The notes beneath the pieces were generated by a model that worked only from the letters and a program-made list of their open reading frames with translations, was not told where the DNA came from and made no database searches. Position numbers and translations under genes: made by a program. This document shows positions 45,526 through 54,659 of a stretch of 64,000 bases of DNA, in pieces. The stretch is from Verrucomicrobiota bacterium (GTDB taxonomy: Bacteria; Verrucomicrobiota; Verrucomicrobiia; Chthoniobacterales; SZAS-18), in assembly GCA_019241085.1 (NCBI GenBank), contig JAFAXH010000124.1, forward strand, positions 26,127 to 90,126. The letters are read 5' to 3'. The number at the start of each line of letters is the position of its first letter. Positions within the stretch are counted from its first letter, which is position 1.

Positions 45526-46263
45526 TCAGGCTGCCGGCAGCTTGCGTCGGGGAGCGCGCCGCGTAATCGCCGGCGATTGGGAGCGGCGCTTTGCCTGATT
45601 CAAAAGCGCGGCGATACCGCCGAGCGAGAATTGCGCGATGTGATCCGCCAAGGCGTCCACTTGATTTGCTGCGGCCGGCGCCGGCGGGAATAGCCGTTCG
45701 ATGAGCGCGCGATTTTGGGAGTAAATCAAACACTGCCCGACGATGCTCAGCCCGATGCGATTGTGCTGCGCGCGCGGCAGTCGATTTCCAGTCAGCGCGC
45801 GCAGGATCGCCGCCAGCGTTTCGCAACGCGGACGCATGGATTCCTCCACCAAGCTGTCGAGCGCCGGCGTCGGCTGCGCCATCTCACGGGCCATCAGCCG
45901 GCCGTGCCAAGCCGGGCGCGCGGGGCCGAGCAGGTGCTGCAAAAATCCGCGGACGCAGGCGCGCAATTGCTCGCGCGGCGGCCGGGCGGCGTTGACTGTC
46001 AGCGCACATGCCGCCGCCGCGCGGTGGGCATGATGCAGGACGGTCGCATACAGTTCGTCCTTGTCGCGGAAATGGTAATTGACGGCTGCCAGGTTGACGC
46101 CGGCGCGCTGCGTGATCTGCCGGATCGTCGGCGCATGAAAGCCGTGTTCGGCGAACACTTCGCCGGCAGCTTCCACCACGCGGCGCCGGGTCTCGTCGGC
46201 GTTGGGCGAGGAACGCGGGCGGCGACGGCGTGCGGGCAGGAGGGCGGCGATTGCGGCAGCCAT
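45526..46263 (-). CDS. TetR-family regulator, CecR-like
   Basis: A 245-residue repressor. The helix-turn-helix is RQITQRAGVNLAAVNYHFRDKDELYA near residues 48-75. The C-terminal ligand domain begins RLMAREMAQPTPALDSLVEESM, close to the CecR/DUF1956 group that controls efflux and drug-resistance genes. It is divergent from the metallo-hydrolase gene. A 28-bp palindrome containing two TATAAT boxes lies between the two genes and is its likely operator. It is expected to repress itself and the neighbour. Confidence 0.87.
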   Translation of the reverse strand: MAAAIAALLPARRRRPRSSPNADETRRRVVEAAGEVFAEHGFHAPTIRQITQRAGVNLAAVNYHFRDKDELYATVLHHAHRAAAACALTVNAARPPREQLRACVRGFLQHLLGPARPAWHGRLMAREMAQPTPALDSLVEESMRPRCETLAAILRALTGNRLPRAQHNRIGLSIVGQCLIYSQNRALIERLFPPAPAAANQVDALADHIAQFSLGGIAALLNQAKRRSQSPAITRRAPRRKLPAA

Positions 46264-46271
46264 ATTGAATA

Positions 46272-46299
46272 TATAATTAAAACATTTGTTTTAATTATA
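46272..46299. promoter_or_regulatory. TetR operator overlapping two divergent -10 boxes
   Basis: A perfect 13-bp inverted repeat with a 2-bp centre, arms TATAATTAAAACA and its complement, in an AT-rich patch unlike the surrounding GC-rich DNA. Both arms carry TATAAT, one on each strand, so a bound repressor would cover both promoters. It lies 8 bp from the regulator's start codon. Confidence 0.85.
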
Positions 46300-46336
46300 C
46301 AATTGAAATTTTCGTTTGCACGGGATAGAGAATCGA

Positions 46337-47278
46337 GTGACCGCGATCCGCCGCTCCTGGCGCCTGCTGCCCGCTTTTTCCCGACGCGACTTGCGTTATC
46401 TGCGCCTGCTCTGGGCCGAGGCGAAACGGCCCATTGTGCCGGCTCCCGTCCGGCCTCAACCGGGCGCCTGGCCGTCCAAGGGAATCACCGCTTGCTGGCT
46501 GGGGCACTCCACGGTGCTGTTGAATTTCGACGGCGTCACGATCCTCACCGATCCCGTGCTCGGCAGCCGCATCGGCATCCGCGCCGGCCCGGTCGTCATT
46601 GGCATGAAGCGGCTCGTCGCGCCCGCGCTGAAGGCGCGCGAGTTGCCGCACATTGACCTCGTCCTGCTCAGTCACGCGCACATGGATCATTTCGACCGCG
46701 GCACGCTGGCGCAGCTCGGCGCGCGGTTTGCGCGCCGCGGGGTGCAGGTCGTCACCGCGCACGCCACGAGCGATCTGCTGCGCGGCACGCGCTTGCAGCG
46801 CGTCGCTCGGGAGTTGCGCTGGGGCGAGCGCGCCACGCTGGAATTTTCCGATGATCGCGGCGAGCTGGAAATCGAAGCCATCGAGGTGCGCCATTGGGGC
46901 GCGCGGCTGCGCACCGACAACCACCGTGGTTATTGCGGCTACCTTCTGCGCCGCAACGGACGCGCCGTGCTCTTCGCGGGCGACACGGCCTACGCGCCGG
47001 AGGCGTTCGCGCGCCTGCGCCGGCCCGGCGGCTACGATCTGGCGCTCGTGCCCATCGGCACCTACGATCCGTGGATTGCAAATCATTGCACGCCTGAGCA
47101 AGCCGTGCGCATGGCTGACCTGGCTGGTGCGCGCGTGTTGCTGCCCATCCATCACCAGACGTTCAAGCTCAGTCGCGAACCGTTCGACGAGCCGTTGCGT
47201 CGTTTCGAGGCTGCCTTGGCGAAAACACCCGAGCGGATCGCGTTGCGGCGGATTGGCGAGACGTTTCGGTTGGAATAA
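46337..47278 (+). CDS. metallo-beta-lactamase-fold hydrolase, UlaG/NAPE-PLD-like
   Basis: About 313 residues from a GTG at 46337; a TTG at 46316 is the alternative start. The zinc site motif is LLSHAHMDHFD (HxHxDH), with further ligands near VLFAGDTAY and LLPIHHQTF. The layout matches N-acyl-phosphatidylethanolamine-hydrolysing phospholipase-D-like and UlaG-type hydrolases. The basic N-terminus carries no clear signal. Divergent from the TetR gene and probably its main target. The substrate is unknown. Confidence 0.85.
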   Translation: MTAIRRSWRLLPAFSRRDLRYLRLLWAEAKRPIVPAPVRPQPGAWPSKGITACWLGHSTVLLNFDGVTILTDPVLGSRIGIRAGPVVIGMKRLVAPALKARELPHIDLVLLSHAHMDHFDRGTLAQLGARFARRGVQVVTAHATSDLLRGTRLQRVARELRWGERATLEFSDDRGELEIEAIEVRHWGARLRTDNHRGYCGYLLRRNGRAVLFAGDTAYAPEAFARLRRPGGYDLALVPIGTYDPWIANHCTPEQAVRMADLAGARVLLPIHHQTFKLSREPFDEPLRRFEAALAKTPERIALRRIGETFRLE

Positions 47279-47292
47279 TTTGCGGCGCATCC

Positions 47293-48006
47293 ATGGCGCG
47301 CTTTCGTTCTCTGCACTCGTGGGACCTTTCGCCCGCGGCGGCTCGTCAGTTGCAAAGCGAATTGTGCGCGCAGTTGCAACTGACAGCCCTGCCCGAGGTC
47401 GGTGCAATCCAAACGGTCGCGGGCTGCGACATTTCCTTTGCTCGCGGCGACGACACGGCGTTTGCCGCCATCGTGGTCGTTCGACTGCCGGACTTGGCGA
47501 CCTTCGAGGAGGCTGGGGCCGTCACCAAGCTCCATTTTCCTTATGTGCCGGGTCTGCTCTCGTTCCGCGAAGCGCCGCCGCTCCTGGAAGCTTGGGCACG
47601 GTTGCGCACGGAACCGGACGCGGTGATGCTCGACGGCCAAGGCCTCGCGCATCCGCGGCGACTCGGCATCGCATCGCACCTCGGATTGTGGCTTGACCGG
47701 CCGACGCTGGGTTGCGCGAAGAGCGTGCTGGTCGGTCGTTACGCCGCACCGGGCTTGCAACGCGGCGCGCACACGCCCCTGGTGGATCGCGGCGAAACCG
47801 TCGGGGCCGCTTTGAGGACGCGGGACGGCACCAGCCCGGTGTTTGTTTCCGCAGGTCATCGGCTCGATCTTGCGAGCGCGCTCGCGCTGACGTTGCGTTG
47901 CGGCACGGGCAAGTATCGGCTGCCCGAGCCGACCCGCCGAGCGCACCTGCTGGCCAACCGGATGCGACGCGGCGAAGCTGATCTGCCGCTTCCGCTGCTC
48001 GATTGA
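47293..48006 (+). CDS. nfi: endonuclease V
   Basis: A 237-residue enzyme that cleaves near deoxyinosine in damaged DNA. The metal-binding acids are in VAGCDISF, LSFREAPPLLEAW and MLDGQGLAHPRRLG, and the downstream GCAKSVLVG motif matches the family. It begins 14 bp after the metallo-hydrolase stop and may be in the same unit. Converges on thpR. Confidence 0.94.
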   Translation: MARFRSLHSWDLSPAAARQLQSELCAQLQLTALPEVGAIQTVAGCDISFARGDDTAFAAIVVVRLPDLATFEEAGAVTKLHFPYVPGLLSFREAPPLLEAWARLRTEPDAVMLDGQGLAHPRRLGIASHLGLWLDRPTLGCAKSVLVGRYAAPGLQRGAHTPLVDRGETVGAALRTRDGTSPVFVSAGHRLDLASALALTLRCGTGKYRLPEPTRRAHLLANRMRRGEADLPLPLLD

Positions 48007-48015
48007 TGCCGGCCA

Positions 48016-48573
48016 TTAAGGCAGGGCAAACTCGGCCTCGCGGCGATGGATCGCTCCGTCCGGCGTCAATTCGCTGGAATACAGCGCGTAGGACGACACG
48101 GCAAACATGCCGGCTTCGAAAGCCGCATGCATTTTCAAGAAGCGTTGCAGATCCCCGCGCGCCAGTGCAGGGCCGCAACGCGCGAGCGTGACGTGCGGCT
48201 TGAACGCACGCAGGTCGGGTTGCAAACCTGCGGAAAGCACGGCGTCCTGAATTTTTTTGTGCAACGCAAACAGGTGCGGATGCCCGCGGCCCACGCCGAT
48301 CCAAACCACGCTCGGACGCCCGCGCGCGGCAAAGCTGCCCAGGCTGGCGAGCGGCAGGCAAAATGCCGGCACCCGCACGGATGCGAGCCGTTCGTGCAAA
48401 AGCGCGCGTGCCTCAGCGGAAATCACGTTGCCGAGAAAGCTCAGCGTCAGGTGCATTTCCTCTGCCCGCAGCCAGCGCAGTCCGCGCATGCCGGGATCGA
48501 GTTTCACGAGGTCCGAGCGCGATGACCACGGCATATCGATGGCTACGAAGAGACGCTGGGGCGGCGTGTTCAT
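48016..48573 (-). CDS. thpR: RNA 2',3'-cyclic phosphodiesterase (ThpR/LigT)
   Basis: A 185-residue 2H phosphoesterase. The two His-x-Thr-x motifs are HLTLSFLG near residue 41 and HVTLARCG near residue 126. The N-terminus RLFVAIDMP is typical of the family. It opens 2',3'-cyclic phosphates on RNA. Length is normal. It converges with nfi (9 bp gap). Confidence 0.92.
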   Translation of the reverse strand: MNTPPQRLFVAIDMPWSSRSDLVKLDPGMRGLRWLRAEEMHLTLSFLGNVISAEARALLHERLASVRVPAFCLPLASLGSFAARGRPSVVWIGVGRGHPHLFALHKKIQDAVLSAGLQPDLRAFKPHVTLARCGPALARGDLQRFLKMHAAFEAGMFAVSSYALYSSELTPDGAIHRREAEFALP

Positions 48574-48683
48574 GCGCAGAAGCCGGCGCGCAGATGGTCA
48601 GGTTTCCTCGCCGGCCATCGCCACGGCGTGTCGCTCCTTGGACTGGCCCGCGAACACAATTCTCTGCCAGCGTGCCGCGAGGT

Positions 48684-49421
48684 TCAACCGCCAGAGCGCC
48701 GGGCGCGCGCAAAGGCCCATTGAAAATCGCTGCCGAGCGGCCGCGCCAAATCGGCGCCGGGACCGCGCGGATCGTCCTCGCCCCAATACAGGTCGAGCTG
48801 CCAGCGATGCAGCCCCTCGCCCGTGTCAGCCACAGTCCAGATGCCGGCGTCGCTGGACGGAGAGCCGGGGAAAAATGCGGCGTGAATTTCGGCGCATTCC
48901 AGCCGCCAGCTTTCACCGGTCCGCCACGTCGCGCCCGGCCCGCCGCGCGCCGCGCACGTATGGCTCGCCACCAGCGGGCGGAGGCCGCCGCGCCCGGTCG
49001 GCCGGGTCGTGAGGCTGAAGCGGCCGTGGCCTTCGTAGTGCAGATAATCCTGGCCGTCGAGGGCCGTTTGCAGCCGGCCAAAACCTTCCAGCCGCACGGC
49101 ACGCAGAAAGTCGCGCGCAAAGCGATGTTCGCGGAACGCGGTGGGCAAACCGGGCGCGGTTTCCGGCGTGAGGTCAAAACCGCGTTCGGCCGTGATGCCA
49201 CTTTCGCGCGGGGTGTAATACAACGTGCAAACCACTTGGATGACCGCATCCGCTGCGTCTGGATTTTTTTGCGTCAGCCGCGCATTTTCCTGCGCGAGCT
49301 TCGCCTCGAGTGCTAGCCAGTCGAGTCGCGGCGGCTCCGCGCTCCTCGCTGTGAGCGGCAGCACGGCCAAAGCGAGGAATACGAACCACGTTTGGCGAGT
49401 TTGGGAACGCGGCGAGCGCAT
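48684..49421 (-). CDS. exported protein with a possible 3D (Asp-Asp-Asp) domain
   Basis: About 245 residues from ATG 49421 with a signal peptide (TWFVFLALAVLPLTARSAEP). The mature protein starts a beta-rich domain with TLYYTPRESGITAERG and ends with TVADTGEGLHRWQLDLYWG, which match the first and last strands of 3D double-psi beta-barrels (TAY..., ADTG..IDxYxG). These are found in MltA-type and resuscitation-factor-like peptidoglycan enzymes. I regard the 3D assignment as likely but unproven. It may act on the cell wall. Confidence 0.65.
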   Translation of the reverse strand: MRSPRSQTRQTWFVFLALAVLPLTARSAEPPRLDWLALEAKLAQENARLTQKNPDAADAVIQVVCTLYYTPRESGITAERGFDLTPETAPGLPTAFREHRFARDFLRAVRLEGFGRLQTALDGQDYLHYEGHGRFSLTTRPTGRGGLRPLVASHTCAARGGPGATWRTGESWRLECAEIHAAFFPGSPSSDAGIWTVADTGEGLHRWQLDLYWGEDDPRGPGADLARPLGSDFQWAFARARRSGG

Positions 49422-49483
49422 CGGTTGGCGCACATTACGACCTCTGCCGGGTCGGTCGTCAATCGTTGTGCTAACTTCCGCGT

Positions 49484-50356
49484 GTGCCTGCCAAAAAAGT
49501 TTCGCCACCCGCGGTTGCCGCCCCCATTCTCGCCGTGAAAAACCTGCGCGTCGTGCGCGGCCGGGACGTGGTCCTCGACGACCTCTCGTGGCGCGTCGAA
49601 CCGGGGCAGCATTGGGCCATTCTCGGAGCGAATGGTTCGGGCAAAACCTCGTTGCTCAGCGCGCTCACCGCTTACCTGACACCGAGCGCGGGCGGCATCG
49701 AACTGCTCGGCGCGCGCTACGGCGGCGGCACGGATTGGCGCGAGCTGCGGCGGCGCATCGGGCTGGTCTCGTCGTCCGTGCGGCAGATGATGCCCGACGA
49801 CGAGCCGGCGCTGCACACGGTGCTCAGCGGCAAAGACGCGCAAATCCAGCACTGGAGCCGCGCGCGCCCCGCCGCGAGCGAACTCGCGCACGCCCGACGG
49901 CTTTTGCGGCAAGTGGAATGCGAGCCGCTCGCGGCGCGTCCTTGGCGCGTGCTCAGCCAGGGCGAACGCCAGCGTGTCCTGATCGGCCGGGCCTTGATGG
50001 CGCGACCGCGAGTGCTGATTCTCGATGAACCTTGCGCCGGACTCGATCCGGTGGCGCGCGAGCGATTTCTCCTTTTCTTGGAAAACCTCGGCCGTCGCCG
50101 TGATCGTGCCGCGCCCTCGCTTGTGCTCGTGACGCATCACGTCGAGGAAATTCTGTCCGTGTTCACGCACGCGCTGCTCCTGCGCGCCGGCCGCGTGCTC
50201 GCCGCCGGCGAAATGTCACGCGTGCTGACTTCGGCGAATCTCTCGCGCACGTTCGGCGCGCGCGTGCGGCTGCGGCGCGAGGCCGGCGCGGCGGGGAGAT
50301 TCACGATGCACGTCTTGCGCAACGCCGCCGGCAAATTTCCCGCCGTGGTTTGCTGA
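49484..50356 (+). CDS. orphan ABC transporter ATP-binding protein
   Basis: A 290-residue single ABC ATPase starting at a GTG. It has Walker A GANGSGKTS, a VSSSVRQMM segment where the Q-loop is expected, ABC signature LSQGERQR, Walker B VLILDEPCAG and switch His in VLVTHHVEEI. There are no membrane or binding-protein genes beside it. The sequence is close to ModF/YlmA-type ATPases, which are often orphan. The substrate is unknown. Converges with the EamA gene, which ends on the next base. Confidence 0.9.
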   Translation: MPAKKVSPPAVAAPILAVKNLRVVRGRDVVLDDLSWRVEPGQHWAILGANGSGKTSLLSALTAYLTPSAGGIELLGARYGGGTDWRELRRRIGLVSSSVRQMMPDDEPALHTVLSGKDAQIQHWSRARPAASELAHARRLLRQVECEPLAARPWRVLSQGERQRVLIGRALMARPRVLILDEPCAGLDPVARERFLLFLENLGRRRDRAAPSLVLVTHHVEEILSVFTHALLLRAGRVLAAGEMSRVLTSANLSRTFGARVRLRREAGAAGRFTMHVLRNAAGKFPAVVC

Positions 50357-51313
50357 TTAGCGCGTCTCGCGCCGCGAGAGCACGATGCCAGACAGCACGA
50401 GCGCGCCGCCGAGAAACTGCCACGGCCCGACCGGCTCGTTCAGGAGCAGCCACGCCGCCGCCGCGGCGGCGACAGTTTGCAACAGCAACGCCACCGACAC
50501 GAACGCCGCGGGCAAGCCGGCCATCGCGTAGGCAATCGAGCATTGACCGAGCACATGGGAAATGAGCGCCAGCGCGCCCAGGATGAGCCAGCCGTGCGCA
50601 GTCACGGGCAGCAGCCGCTCGCCGAGCAGCGCGGCAATCGGCAGCAGGAGCAGCGCGGTCACCACGCCGCTCCAAGCCATCATGGTGCCGACTGGCAGGC
50701 AGGCGCGGAGACGTTTCACCGCCAGCAGATAAGCGGCGTAAAACGTGGCGGTCGTGATGCCCAGCACATCGCCGAGCAGGCGGGCGCTGGCGGGGCCGCT
50801 GCCGCGGCCGAGGTGGGGTTTTCCTTGCACCAGCAGGACCATGCCGCCGAGCGCAATCACCATGGCAAACAGGAAATTGCGACTCACCCGTTGACCGAAA
50901 AACAGCCAGCCAAAGAGCACGACAAAAATCGCCGCGAGGTTGGCGAGCAGCGTGGCGTTGGCCACCGAGGTCAGCCGGATTGACCAGTGCCAGAACGCGA
51001 GGTCGCCGCCGAACGCCGCACCGGCCACCAAGAGCGCGAGCCACTCGGCGCGCACGGATTTTCCGACATGCACGCTCCGGGTTTCCCACCGCGACCAGCT
51101 CCAGAAAATCGGCAACGCCAGGCACACGCGCCAGAACGCCGTGGCGCTCGGGCCGACTTCGCTCAAGCGCACGAAGATCGGCGCAAAGCTGATGGCCAGC
51201 GTGCCGATCAAAAGCATGAGCAGACTGAGCCGGACGATCCGCCGCGACGGCGCCGCGAGCGTTGCGGAGGAAGCGGCGTGCGGACGTGGCAAAACGGGAG
51301 AAGTCGGCGGCAT
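50357..51313 (-). CDS. EamA-family (DMT) membrane exporter
   Basis: About 318 residues from ATG 51313 with about ten hydrophobic helices in two EamA repeats (MLLIGTLAISFAPIFVRLSE, VLGITTATFYAAYLLAVKRL, WLLLNEPVGPWQFLGGALVL). The last repeat carries the usual LNEPVGPWQ loop. This family exports amino acids and other metabolites. The substrate is not visible. The longer open frame upstream has no signal features and is not used. Confidence 0.87.
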   Translation of the reverse strand: MPPTSPVLPRPHAASSATLAAPSRRIVRLSLLMLLIGTLAISFAPIFVRLSEVGPSATAFWRVCLALPIFWSWSRWETRSVHVGKSVRAEWLALLVAGAAFGGDLAFWHWSIRLTSVANATLLANLAAIFVVLFGWLFFGQRVSRNFLFAMVIALGGMVLLVQGKPHLGRGSGPASARLLGDVLGITTATFYAAYLLAVKRLRACLPVGTMMAWSGVVTALLLLPIAALLGERLLPVTAHGWLILGALALISHVLGQCSIAYAMAGLPAAFVSVALLLQTVAAAAAAWLLLNEPVGPWQFLGGALVLSGIVLSRRETR

Positions 51314-51440
51314 CGAGTGGAGCGAGCAAATTGAGTCAGGAGACGCCGGAAAGCAAAATTGCCGGCAATGGAAACGGGCGCGTGACGCGAGACAGAGTCG
51401 AGGAACGGCAGGGCGGGCTGCGCCGAATTTGAGATAAATC

Positions 51441-51905
51441 ATGCGCCGCGATTTTTTAAAATTCACCCTCTTCGCCGCCACGGCGTGGTTGTGCATTTCG
51501 CCGCGCGCCTTTCCCCAAAATCCCGCTACCCCAATGAAAACCTCCCCCACGGCTCCGCTCAATCTCGAACGTTATCGCGACCGCCAGCGCGTGGTTGTCG
51601 CATATCTGCCGGCAGCGGCGCGGGAACCGAACGAAACGTTTCATCAACGCTGGGCCAATGCCGCCGGCGAGTTGAAGGAACGCGACGCCGTGTGGATCGA
51701 GATCGACGACTTGCACAGGCAGCCGGCTGACCTCGTGCGCCGGCTCGGTTTTACGGAAGGCCGTTTCGGCCTCGCGCTGGTGGGCAAGGACGGCCACGTC
51801 GCGTGGCAATCGAGCGAACCGACTGCGCCGCAGGCGATCTTCGACCAAATCGACGCGATGCCGATGCGCCAGCGCGAAATGCGGGAACGCGCGGCGCACA
51901 AATAA
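51441..51905 (+). CDS. DUF4174 protein with a Tat-like signal
   Basis: A 154-residue protein with an N-terminal RRDFLKFTLFAATAWL, which fits a twin-arginine signal peptide. The mature domain resembles DUF4174 (thioredoxin-like fold without cysteines), with RYRDRQRVVVAYLPAA near residue 44 and GFTEGRFGLALVGKDGHVAW. Probably exported to the periplasm. Function unknown. Divergent from the EamA gene. Confidence 0.75.
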   Translation: MRRDFLKFTLFAATAWLCISPRAFPQNPATPMKTSPTAPLNLERYRDRQRVVVAYLPAAAREPNETFHQRWANAAGELKERDAVWIEIDDLHRQPADLVRRLGFTEGRFGLALVGKDGHVAWQSSEPTAPQAIFDQIDAMPMRQREMRERAAHK

Positions 51906-51921
51906 ATGCCCCCGTCACACG

Positions 51922-52566
51922 GTGACGCTTGCTGAATTCGTCTCGCGACATCCGCGGTTGTATCATCGGACTTTGGCGGACGCCTGGCCGCGAATCCGCG
52001 CGTGGGGATTGTTGAGCACGGCGGCTTTGCTGGATCGATTTGAAATCAACGGTCCGGCGCGGGCGCGGATCGAGCGCGAACGACGGCCGGAGTCGGTTGT
52101 CATCGAACATCCGCAGCACGGGCGGGTGCGCCTCAACGACCAACGGCCGCTCAGCGATGCCACGCTCGCCCCGGCGTTGCGCGATGGTCTCGCGCCGGCG
52201 GATTGGTATGCGCTGCTCAACGCGCGCGTTTTCTTTTGGGTCGATGAAGATCGGCTCGCGCGGATGCTCGGCACGTATCAACGCTGGCGCAACGTCGTGC
52301 TCGTGCTCGACACCGCGCGGGTGCTCGCCGACCACGCGCCGCGCGTGACGCTCTCGGCGATCAACAGCGGCTATTCGCTGCGCGCCGCGCAACCGCGCGG
52401 GTGTGACACGTTTTGCCGGCTCGGGGATTTTGCGACCCATCGCTTCAATGCAAACGGCAAGCGCATTCGCCGCGAAGTCGCCGAATGCGCGCTGGATTAT
52501 GCCTTGCCCAACGTCGAAAATTATCTCGTCGAATTGCGCGAGCCAAAGTCTTCGTCACACGCCTAA
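51922..52566 (+). CDS. DUF7002-like protein
   Basis: A 214-residue cytoplasmic protein starting at a GTG at 51922. Motifs are [24 protein letters not shown] near the N-terminus, [42 protein letters not shown] and LSAINSGYS. The RT...[10 protein letters not shown] and INSG segments are the kind seen in small NAD-binding or ADP-ribosyl-transferase-like folds, but no catalytic role is known. The 3' end overlaps the end of kbl by 12 bp in convergent orientation. Confidence 0.65.
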   Translation: MTLAEFVSRHPRLYHRTLADAWPRIRAWGLLSTAALLDRFEINGPARARIERERRPESVVIEHPQHGRVRLNDQRPLSDATLAPALRDGLAPADWYALLNARVFFWVDEDRLARMLGTYQRWRNVVLVLDTARVLADHAPRVTLSAINSGYSLRAAQPRGCDTFCRLGDFATHRFNANGKRIRREVAECALDYALPNVENYLVELREPKSSSHA

Positions 52567-53745
52567 TTCGCGTTTCACTTCGGCGAACGCCGCGACGGCG
52601 AAATCCAAATCCGCGCGCGTGTGCGCCGCAGAAACTTGCGTGCGGATGCGCGCCTGGCCTTGCGGCACGACGGGATAGAAAAAGCCGACGACATAGACGC
52701 CTTTTTCCAACATGCGCGCGGCGAATTTTTGCGCCAGCGCGGCGTCGCCGAGCATGACCGGCACGATGGGGTGCGTGCCCGGTTTGATCGTCAATCCGAT
52801 CCGCGTGATCGCGTCGCGGAAATAGCGCGTGTTTTCCTCCAGCCGGTCGCGCAGCACGGTTGAGCGCGTCACGAGTTCGAGCGCCTTGAGCGACGCGGCG
52901 ACGACGGCCGGCGCGACGCTGTTGGAAAACAGATATGGCCGCGAGCGTTGTCGCAACATTTCGATGACCACCCGCCGCCCGCTCGTGTAGCCGCCGCTTG
53001 CGCCGCCGAGCGCTTTGCCGAGCGTGCCGGTGATGATGTCCACCCGATCCAGCACGCCGCAATGCTCGTGCGTGCCGCGGCCCGTTTTGCCGAGAAAACC
53101 GGCGGCATGGCAATCGTCGAACATCACGAGCGCGCCATGTTTTTCCGCGAGGTCGCAAATCCCGCGCAGGTTGGCGATGATGCCGTCCATGGAAAAAACG
53201 CCGTCGGTGGCGATGAGCTTCACCCGCGCGCCGGCGTCCGCGGCTTCGCGGAGCTTGGCTTCCAAGTCGTCGAGGTCGTTGTTGCGATAGCGATAGCGCT
53301 GCGCTTTGCAGAGCCGGATGCCGTCGATGATGCTCGCGTGGTTCAGCTCGTCGGAAATCACCGCGTCCTCGGCGCCGAGCAAGGTTTCAAACAAACCGCC
53401 GTTCGCGTCGAAGCACGAGGGATAAAGGATCGTGTCCTCCGTGCCGAGAAATTCGCTGAGCCGGCGTTCGAGTTGCTTGTGAATTTCCTGCGTGCCGCAA
53501 ATGAAACGCACGCTGGCGAGGCCGAAGCCGTAGCGGTCGAGCGCGTCTTTCGCGGCGGCGATAATCTCCGCATTATCGGCGAGACCGAGGTAATTGTTCG
53601 CGCAGAAATTGAGCACCCGCCGGCCGTCGGCGATGGGGATGCTGGCATTCTGCGGGCCGGTGATGACGCGTTCGGTTTTGTAAAGCCCCTGCTCGCGGAT
53701 GGCAGCGAGTTGGCTGGCGAGTCGGGATTCAAATGCGGCGAGCAT
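52555..53745 (-). CDS. kbl: glycine C-acetyltransferase (2-amino-3-ketobutyrate CoA ligase)
   Basis: A 396-residue PLP enzyme that splits 2-amino-3-oxobutyrate with CoA into glycine and acetyl-CoA, the second step of threonine breakdown. The PLP lysine is in [13 protein letters not shown]. Other motifs are [25 protein letters not shown] and [16 protein letters not shown]. Length and start ([13 protein letters not shown]) are normal. The partner tdh lies at 57673-58725 on the other strand, so the two steps are in the same window but not one operon. Confidence 0.95.
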   Translation of the reverse strand: MLAAFESRLASQLAAIREQGLYKTERVITGPQNASIPIADGRRVLNFCANNYLGLADNAEIIAAAKDALDRYGFGLASVRFICGTQEIHKQLERRLSEFLGTEDTILYPSCFDANGGLFETLLGAEDAVISDELNHASIIDGIRLCKAQRYRYRNNDLDDLEAKLREAADAGARVKLIATDGVFSMDGIIANLRGICDLAEKHGALVMFDDCHAAGFLGKTGRGTHEHCGVLDRVDIITGTLGKALGGASGGYTSGRRVVIEMLRQRSRPYLFSNSVAPAVVAASLKALELVTRSTVLRDRLEENTRYFRDAITRIGLTIKPGTHPIVPVMLGDAALAQKFAARMLEKGVYVVGFFYPVVPQGQARIRTQVSAAHTRADLDFAVAAFAEVKRELGV

Positions 53746-53823
53746 GGGAGGGGAAATTTGCCCCGCAGGATAAACGCATCTGCGTCGGACGAAAAGTTGT
53801 CGGCCGCCAGCGCAGAGCGGCCG

Positions 53824-53872
53824 GGAAAAAATAAGCAGCGGCGGACCGGAAAACTTCCAATCCGCCGCTGCT
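53824..53872 (-). terminator. rho-independent terminator (minus strand)
   Basis: A 12-bp stem, AGCAGCGGCGGA and its complement, with a 15-nt loop, followed on the minus strand by TTATTTTTTCC. It lies 33 bp downstream of the glycine-zipper gene at 53905-54432 and separates it from kbl. Confidence 0.85.
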
Positions 53873-53904
53873 CTCGAACGGGCGCTTGTGCAGAGCAAGC
53901 GCAC

Positions 53905-54432
53905 TCAGGTCACGGCGCGTTTCGCTTCCTGCCCGACGTGGCGCAGTTCCTGGCCGGCGCGATCAAACGCCGCCCGGGTGGCGTGCTTCGCGTGTTCCCA
54001 CGAAACGCTCGCACTGTCCTTGGCGCTTTCGTAGTCGTTGCGCAGCTCGTTTTCCGACTCGTCGAAGGAGCGTGAGCCATACCGGCCCGCGCCCATGTAA
54101 CCGGTGCGATACGCGCTCCGATATTGATCGTAGCCGCCGGTGCCGGCGAACGATTGGCGAGCATGGTTTTCGCGCCAGTAGGCATCGTGTGCGGTAGGGT
54201 CGATGGCTTCAGCTACACCGTGGCCAGCGGCTCCGCCTGCCACTGCGCCGATGGTTGCGCCGACCACCGCACCCACAGGTCCGCCCACCGCGGCGCCGAT
54301 GGCTGCGCCCGTGGCGCCCGCGCCCGCCGCGCCGATGCCGGTGCCGACAGGATGGGAACCGGGTGCGCCGGTGATGGGATCAGGATTGGTATCGCGTGAG
54401 GCTGGGGTAGGGGTGTTGTCAGGATACGACAT
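53905..54432 (-). CDS. small glycine-zipper hydrophobic protein, unknown function
   Basis: A 175-residue protein. After a short Pro/Thr-rich start comes a long Gly/Ala-rich segment ([19 protein letters not shown], about residues 33-73) with glycine-zipper spacing, then a polar Tyr/Arg-rich half ([20 protein letters not shown]) ending in a helical tail ([21 protein letters not shown]). Such proteins are common hypothetical, stress-linked envelope proteins. I do not know a function. Single gene with its own terminator. Confidence 0.7.
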   Translation of the reverse strand: MSYPDNTPTPASRDTNPDPITGAPGSHPVGTGIGAAGAGATGAAIGAAVGGPVGAVVGATIGAVAGGAAGHGVAEAIDPTAHDAYWRENHARQSFAGTGGYDQYRSAYRTGYMGAGRYGSRSFDESENELRNDYESAKDSASVSWEHAKHATRAAFDRAGQELRHVGQEAKRAVT

Positions 54433-54659
54433 AGTTTTTTTGGAGTTTTGCGGTTTCTAATTTACCCGCCTGGGTTTTCCAGGTGAGCATCCAACTTATT
54501 CGCGCCGGGCAGCAAAGACGGCTGCACTGGCGACACCGGATAACCGGCCTGGTCAGGCAGGGAAATGTCTGGCGTGGGCCATGGAAAAAACGCGATAGCC
54601 CGCAGGCGGAGCGCACATTGGAGTTCACGCCCGGCGAGCAGGCTGGCAATCTCCGCGGC

